This document shows, one piece after another, positions 6,281-8,183 of a DNA stretch of 8,183 bases. The notes under the pieces are model-generated. The model was not told the origin of the DNA and ran no database searches. It saw only the letters and a program-made list of their open reading frames with translations. Location of the stretch: positions 1-8,183 of the forward strand of contig SKNG01000364.1 of NCBI GenBank assembly GCA_007120685.1. The letters run 5' to 3'. This DNA is from Paracoccaceae bacterium (lineage in GTDB: Bacteria > Pseudomonadota > Alphaproteobacteria > Rhodobacterales > Rhodobacteraceae). Position 1 is the first letter of the stretch, and each line of letters begins with the position of its first letter. Both the position numbers and the translations under genes were made by a program.

Positions 6281-6294
6281 GTCGGCAGGCCGAA

Positions 6295-7278
6295 TCAGCC
6301 GGCGTTTTCCAGATAGCGGGCGCAGCCGGCCAGCGCGGCGTAATCGTCCTGCACCAGATGCACCGCGAAATTCTCCATCAGCGCCGATTGCCGGCCCATC
6401 TGGCACAGCGCGCCGGCCAGGCCGAGGCCGGGCAGATGCGGGCCCAGCGCCTGGGCCACGCCGCCGATCAGGTAGATCCCGCCCCAGGGCAGATGCGTCA
6501 GCGCCAGATCGGCCAGCGCCCGGCCCAGCAGCCGGGCAAACAGCGCGCCGGTGGCGCGGGCCTCGGTCTCGCCCGCGTCCAGTGCGGCCGTGATCCGCGC
6601 CGCGCCCAGCGCCTGTCCCGTGCGCCATTCGTGGATCGCCTCCAGCCCGCGCCCGGATAGCGCCTCTTCCACCGTGGCCAGCCCGTGCCGGGCGGCCAGC
6701 GCCCGGGCGAAGGCGCGTTCCTCGCGGTCCTGCGCGGGCAGGTGCACATGGCCGGCCTCGGCCGGCGGCACCAGCGCGCCGCGCGCCAGCGGATGCACCA
6801 CGGCGGCGTTGAACCCGGTGCCGATGCCCACCACCAGCCGCGTCGCCTGCGCCGGTCTTGCCACCGGGTCGGCCGCCATCACCAGCGCGCGCAAATGGCC
6901 GGGGGGCAGCGCGTCCAGCGCGTGGCCCTGCGCCTGCAGGTCGTTGAGCAGATGCACCGGCGCGCCGCCGACCAGATCGTGCAGCGCCGCGGCCTCGATG
7001 GTCCAGCCAAGGTTGGTCAGCGTCAGACGCTCGTCGCGCACCGGGCCGGCGGCGGCGACGCAGAGCCCGGCGCAGTCCACCACCGCCTGCGCGCTCATGT
7101 AGGCGGTCAGGATCTCTGCCAGCCCGCCGTGATCGGCATTGGCCAGGCGCCGGATACTGCCGGGGCGCAGCACCCCGTGATCGGCCAGCGCCAGCCGGCT
7201 GTGGGTGCCGCCGATATCGGCCACCAGCTGCGGGGCCGGGGTATAGGGAAAGGGTTTCAGGCGTCTGGCTTCGGTCAT
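6295..7278 (-). CDS. glk: Glucokinase
   Basis: Cytosolic ATP-dependent kinase that converts glucose to glucose 6-phosphate, the entry step to Entner-Doudoroff or glycolytic use of free glucose. The 327 residues match the bacterial Glk family (length near 320). LVADIGGTHSRLAL (18-31) is the phosphate-binding loop, and LTNLGWTIEA (86-95) is typical. Asn112-Asp113 in HLLNDLQA provides the catalytic Asp. GIGTGFN (151-157) is the second phosphate motif. Glu174 and His177 in PAEAGHV and Glu204 in EEALSG are the expected sugar ligands. GGIYLIGGVAQ (266-276) matches the family's C-terminal glycine-rich motif. All key residues are present. ATG 7278 has only a weak upstream GGGG-type site, and the first 17 residues before the kinase fold are short and plausible. 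No sugar transporter or Entner-Doudoroff gene adjoins it in this window. Confidence 0.94.
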   Translation of the reverse strand: MTEARRLKPFPYTPAPQLVADIGGTHSRLALADHGVLRPGSIRRLANADHGGLAEILTAYMSAQAVVDCAGLCVAAAGPVRDERLTLTNLGWTIEAAALHDLVGGAPVHLLNDLQAQGHALDALPPGHLRALVMAADPVARPAQATRLVVGIGTGFNAAVVHPLARGALVPPAEAGHVHLPAQDREERAFARALAARHGLATVEEALSGRGLEAIHEWRTGQALGAARITAALDAGETEARATGALFARLLGRALADLALTHLPWGGIYLIGGVAQALGPHLPGLGLAGALCQMGRQSALMENFAVHLVQDDYAALAGCARYLENAG

Positions 7279-7667
7279 GGCGGGCCCCGGCGGTGGCGGA
7301 TCGGCAGCCAGCTTAGATCAAGCCACGCCCGAGGGGAAACCGCTTTGCCGCACTGTGCCGGAGGATCCGCATTCGACACGGTAACGCCGCGCCGAGGTTT
7401 CTTGCCAGGGGTCGATGCCGCCGGATCGTTCGGCTGGTGCGGGGAGACGCGCCTTCGAAGGCGCGTGCAAACGGGCTTTCGAAAGCCCGTTTTCCCGGCG
7501 TTTGAGAAAGAATTCACGCGGAAGCGGTATCATGGATTCCGGGTCGCGGTGACAGGGCACAACAGTCGATGCCACGCCTGATATGTCCTGGTCCGCGACG
7601 GTGTTGCGGTGAGATGCGCCAGCCCCGGGGCACCGTCCGTAACCGCCCGGCGGCCCTTACCCTGCCG
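7279..7667. other. Gene-free gap between the TRAP permease and glucokinase genes
   Basis: 389 bases without a convincing gene. The short open frames here have no recognisable family or ribosome binding site and partly translate the palindromes at 7447-7492. No tRNA signature (no GGTTCGA-type arm) is present. The part nearest 7278 should contain the glucokinase promoter on the - strand; I could not place it. Near the TRAP stop only weak GC pairing (about 7639-7660) is seen. Confidence 0.6.
7447..7492. repeat. Twin perfect palindromes centred on TTCGAA
   Basis: A 20-bp perfect palindrome (7447-7466, half-site ACGCGCCTTC) is followed after two bases by a 24-bp perfect palindrome (7469-7492, half-site AAACGGGCTTTC), which ends in TTTT (7490-7493) on the + strand. 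Both share a pyrimidine-TTCGAA-purine centre. In RNA each would form a stable stem with a tetraloop-like TCGA. They could act as a bidirectional terminator about 175 bases past the TRAP permease stop, or be copies of a genome-wide palindromic repeat. Confidence 0.75.
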
Positions 7668-8183
7668 TTACATCATCCCCGGCAGCCACAGCGACAGCGC
7701 CGGGATGCCGAGGATCATGCCCAGCACCACCACCTCGGCCAGCAGGAAGGCGCCGATACCCACGAAGATCGTCTCCAGCCGGATCTTCTCGCCCACGATC
7801 GACTTGATGACGAAGACATTCAGCCCGATGGGTGGCGTCACCAACCCTATCTCCAGCAGCTTGATGACCACCACGCCGAACCAGATCAGTGACAGCCCGT
7901 AGCCCTCGACGATGGGGATGGTCAGCGGCAGGGTCAGCAGGATGATGCCGATGGGATCCAGGAACATGCCCAGCAGCAGATACATCAGCACGATCACCGC
8001 CAGCACCAGCAGCATCGAGGCGCCCGAGGCATCGATCCAGCCGGCGATGAAGCCCGAAAGCCCGGTCAGCGAGATGAAGCTGACATAGATCTTGCCGGCG
8101 ATGGCGATGGCAAAGATCATCGAGGACTGGAACACCGTCTCGCGCAGGGCCGAGACGATGCCGCGCAGGCTGAGCCGGCCCAG
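7668..8183 (-). CDS. TRAP transporter large permease, DctM family (5' end missing)
   Basis: C-terminal part of the large membrane subunit of a tripartite ATP-independent periplasmic transporter, which imports organic acids or similar solutes using an ion gradient with a small permease and a periplasmic binding protein. 171 residues are visible; the family has about 425, so the gene runs off the right edge. The visible start LGRLSLRGIVSALRETVFQS is internal, and the GTG at 8135 is a valine. Family marks include LLLGMFLDPIGIILLTLPL, WFGVVVIKLLEIGLVTPPIG with LNVFVIKSIV after it, and several long hydrophobic helices up to the end at PGMM. The partner subunits would lie upstream on this strand, outside the window. 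The substrate cannot be read from this part. Confidence 0.95.
   Translation of the reverse strand: MGRLSLRGIVSALRETVFQSSMIFAIAIAGKIYVSFISLTGLSGFIAGWIDASGASMLLVLAVIVLMYLLLGMFLDPIGIILLTLPLTIPIVEGYGLSLIWFGVVVIKLLEIGLVTPPIGLNVFVIKSIVGEKIRLETIFVGIGAFLLAEVVVLGMILGIPALSLWLPGMM

Larger units (their letters stand above)
5989..6294. other. AT-richer gap between the glucokinase and acidic protein genes
   Basis: Just over 300 bases without a supported gene. The half next to the acidic protein (5989-6090) is GC-rich and forms its likely leader. From about 6091 to 6200 the composition becomes clearly AT-richer than anything else in the window, with TTAATT, CTTAAG, AAATTAAATC, CAAAAATG and TTTTCTGCCACTTTTCCC. 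This is where I would expect the - strand promoter for the acidic protein, though no confident -35/-10 pair was found. It also holds GCCAA-N12-TTGGC (6122-6143) and a perfect 15-bp palindrome. From 6248 the glucokinase 3' hairpin begins. Confidence 0.6.

Noticed and set aside
7275..7575. Small - strand open frames of 80-85 residues
   Set aside because: They have no ribosome binding site or family, and are partly the translation of the twin palindromes.
1..8183. Defence system, phage, insertion sequence, CRISPR array, tRNA or rRNA
   Set aside because: None of the expected protein motifs, repeat-spacer patterns or RNA signatures was seen on either strand.

Overview
The window looks like chromosomal DNA of a high-GC alphaproteobacterium, most likely a member of the Rhodobacteraceae (Rhodobacterales). 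The strongest evidence is the ferredoxin-NADP reductase, which closely follows the Rhodobacter capsulatus FPR type down to its C-terminal AFVGEGI. The sulfur-assimilation-associated DUF934 gene next to a Lrp/AsnC regulator and the short membrane-anchored M48 peptidase agree with this. Codon use is GC-rich throughout. No phage, transposase, tRNA, rRNA, CRISPR or defence gene was seen.

Layout. On the + strand, the 3' part of an adenine deaminase gene (1-1445) enters from the left edge and is followed by strong GC hairpins. A small membrane methyltransferase of the isoprenylcysteine/phospholipid type follows (1601-2047). It converges, four bases apart, with a Lrp/AsnC regulator on the - strand (2052-2516). 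A 260-base divergent gap then leads to a DUF934 protein (2777-3265) and the FPR-type ferredoxin/flavodoxin-NADP reductase (3405-4232). Convergent to these are an M48 metallopeptidase (4318-5013) and, upstream of it on the same strand, an acidic two-domain protein with a (Pro-Asp)8 linker (5130-5975). After an AT-richer gap come a glucokinase (6295-7278), a 389-base gene-free stretch with two adjacent perfect palindromes, and the 3' part of a TRAP transporter large permease (7668-8183), all on the - strand.

How the genes work together. The only suggestive functional group is regulator, DUF934 and fpr. In many Rhodobacteraceae, as I recall the gene order, these flank the assimilatory sulfite reduction genes (cysG, DUF2849, cysI, cysH). 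Here only the edges are present, and the DUF934 protein has diverged in its conserved core. This is the most interesting observation in the window. The other genes (purine salvage, glucose phosphorylation, membrane proteolysis, TRAP uptake) look like independent housekeeping or accessory units.

No clear new multi-gene system was found. The best candidates for follow-up are the apparently hollowed-out cys locus, the orphan acidic protein with its AT-rich upstream region and 15-bp palindrome, and the twin TTCGAA-centred palindromes.
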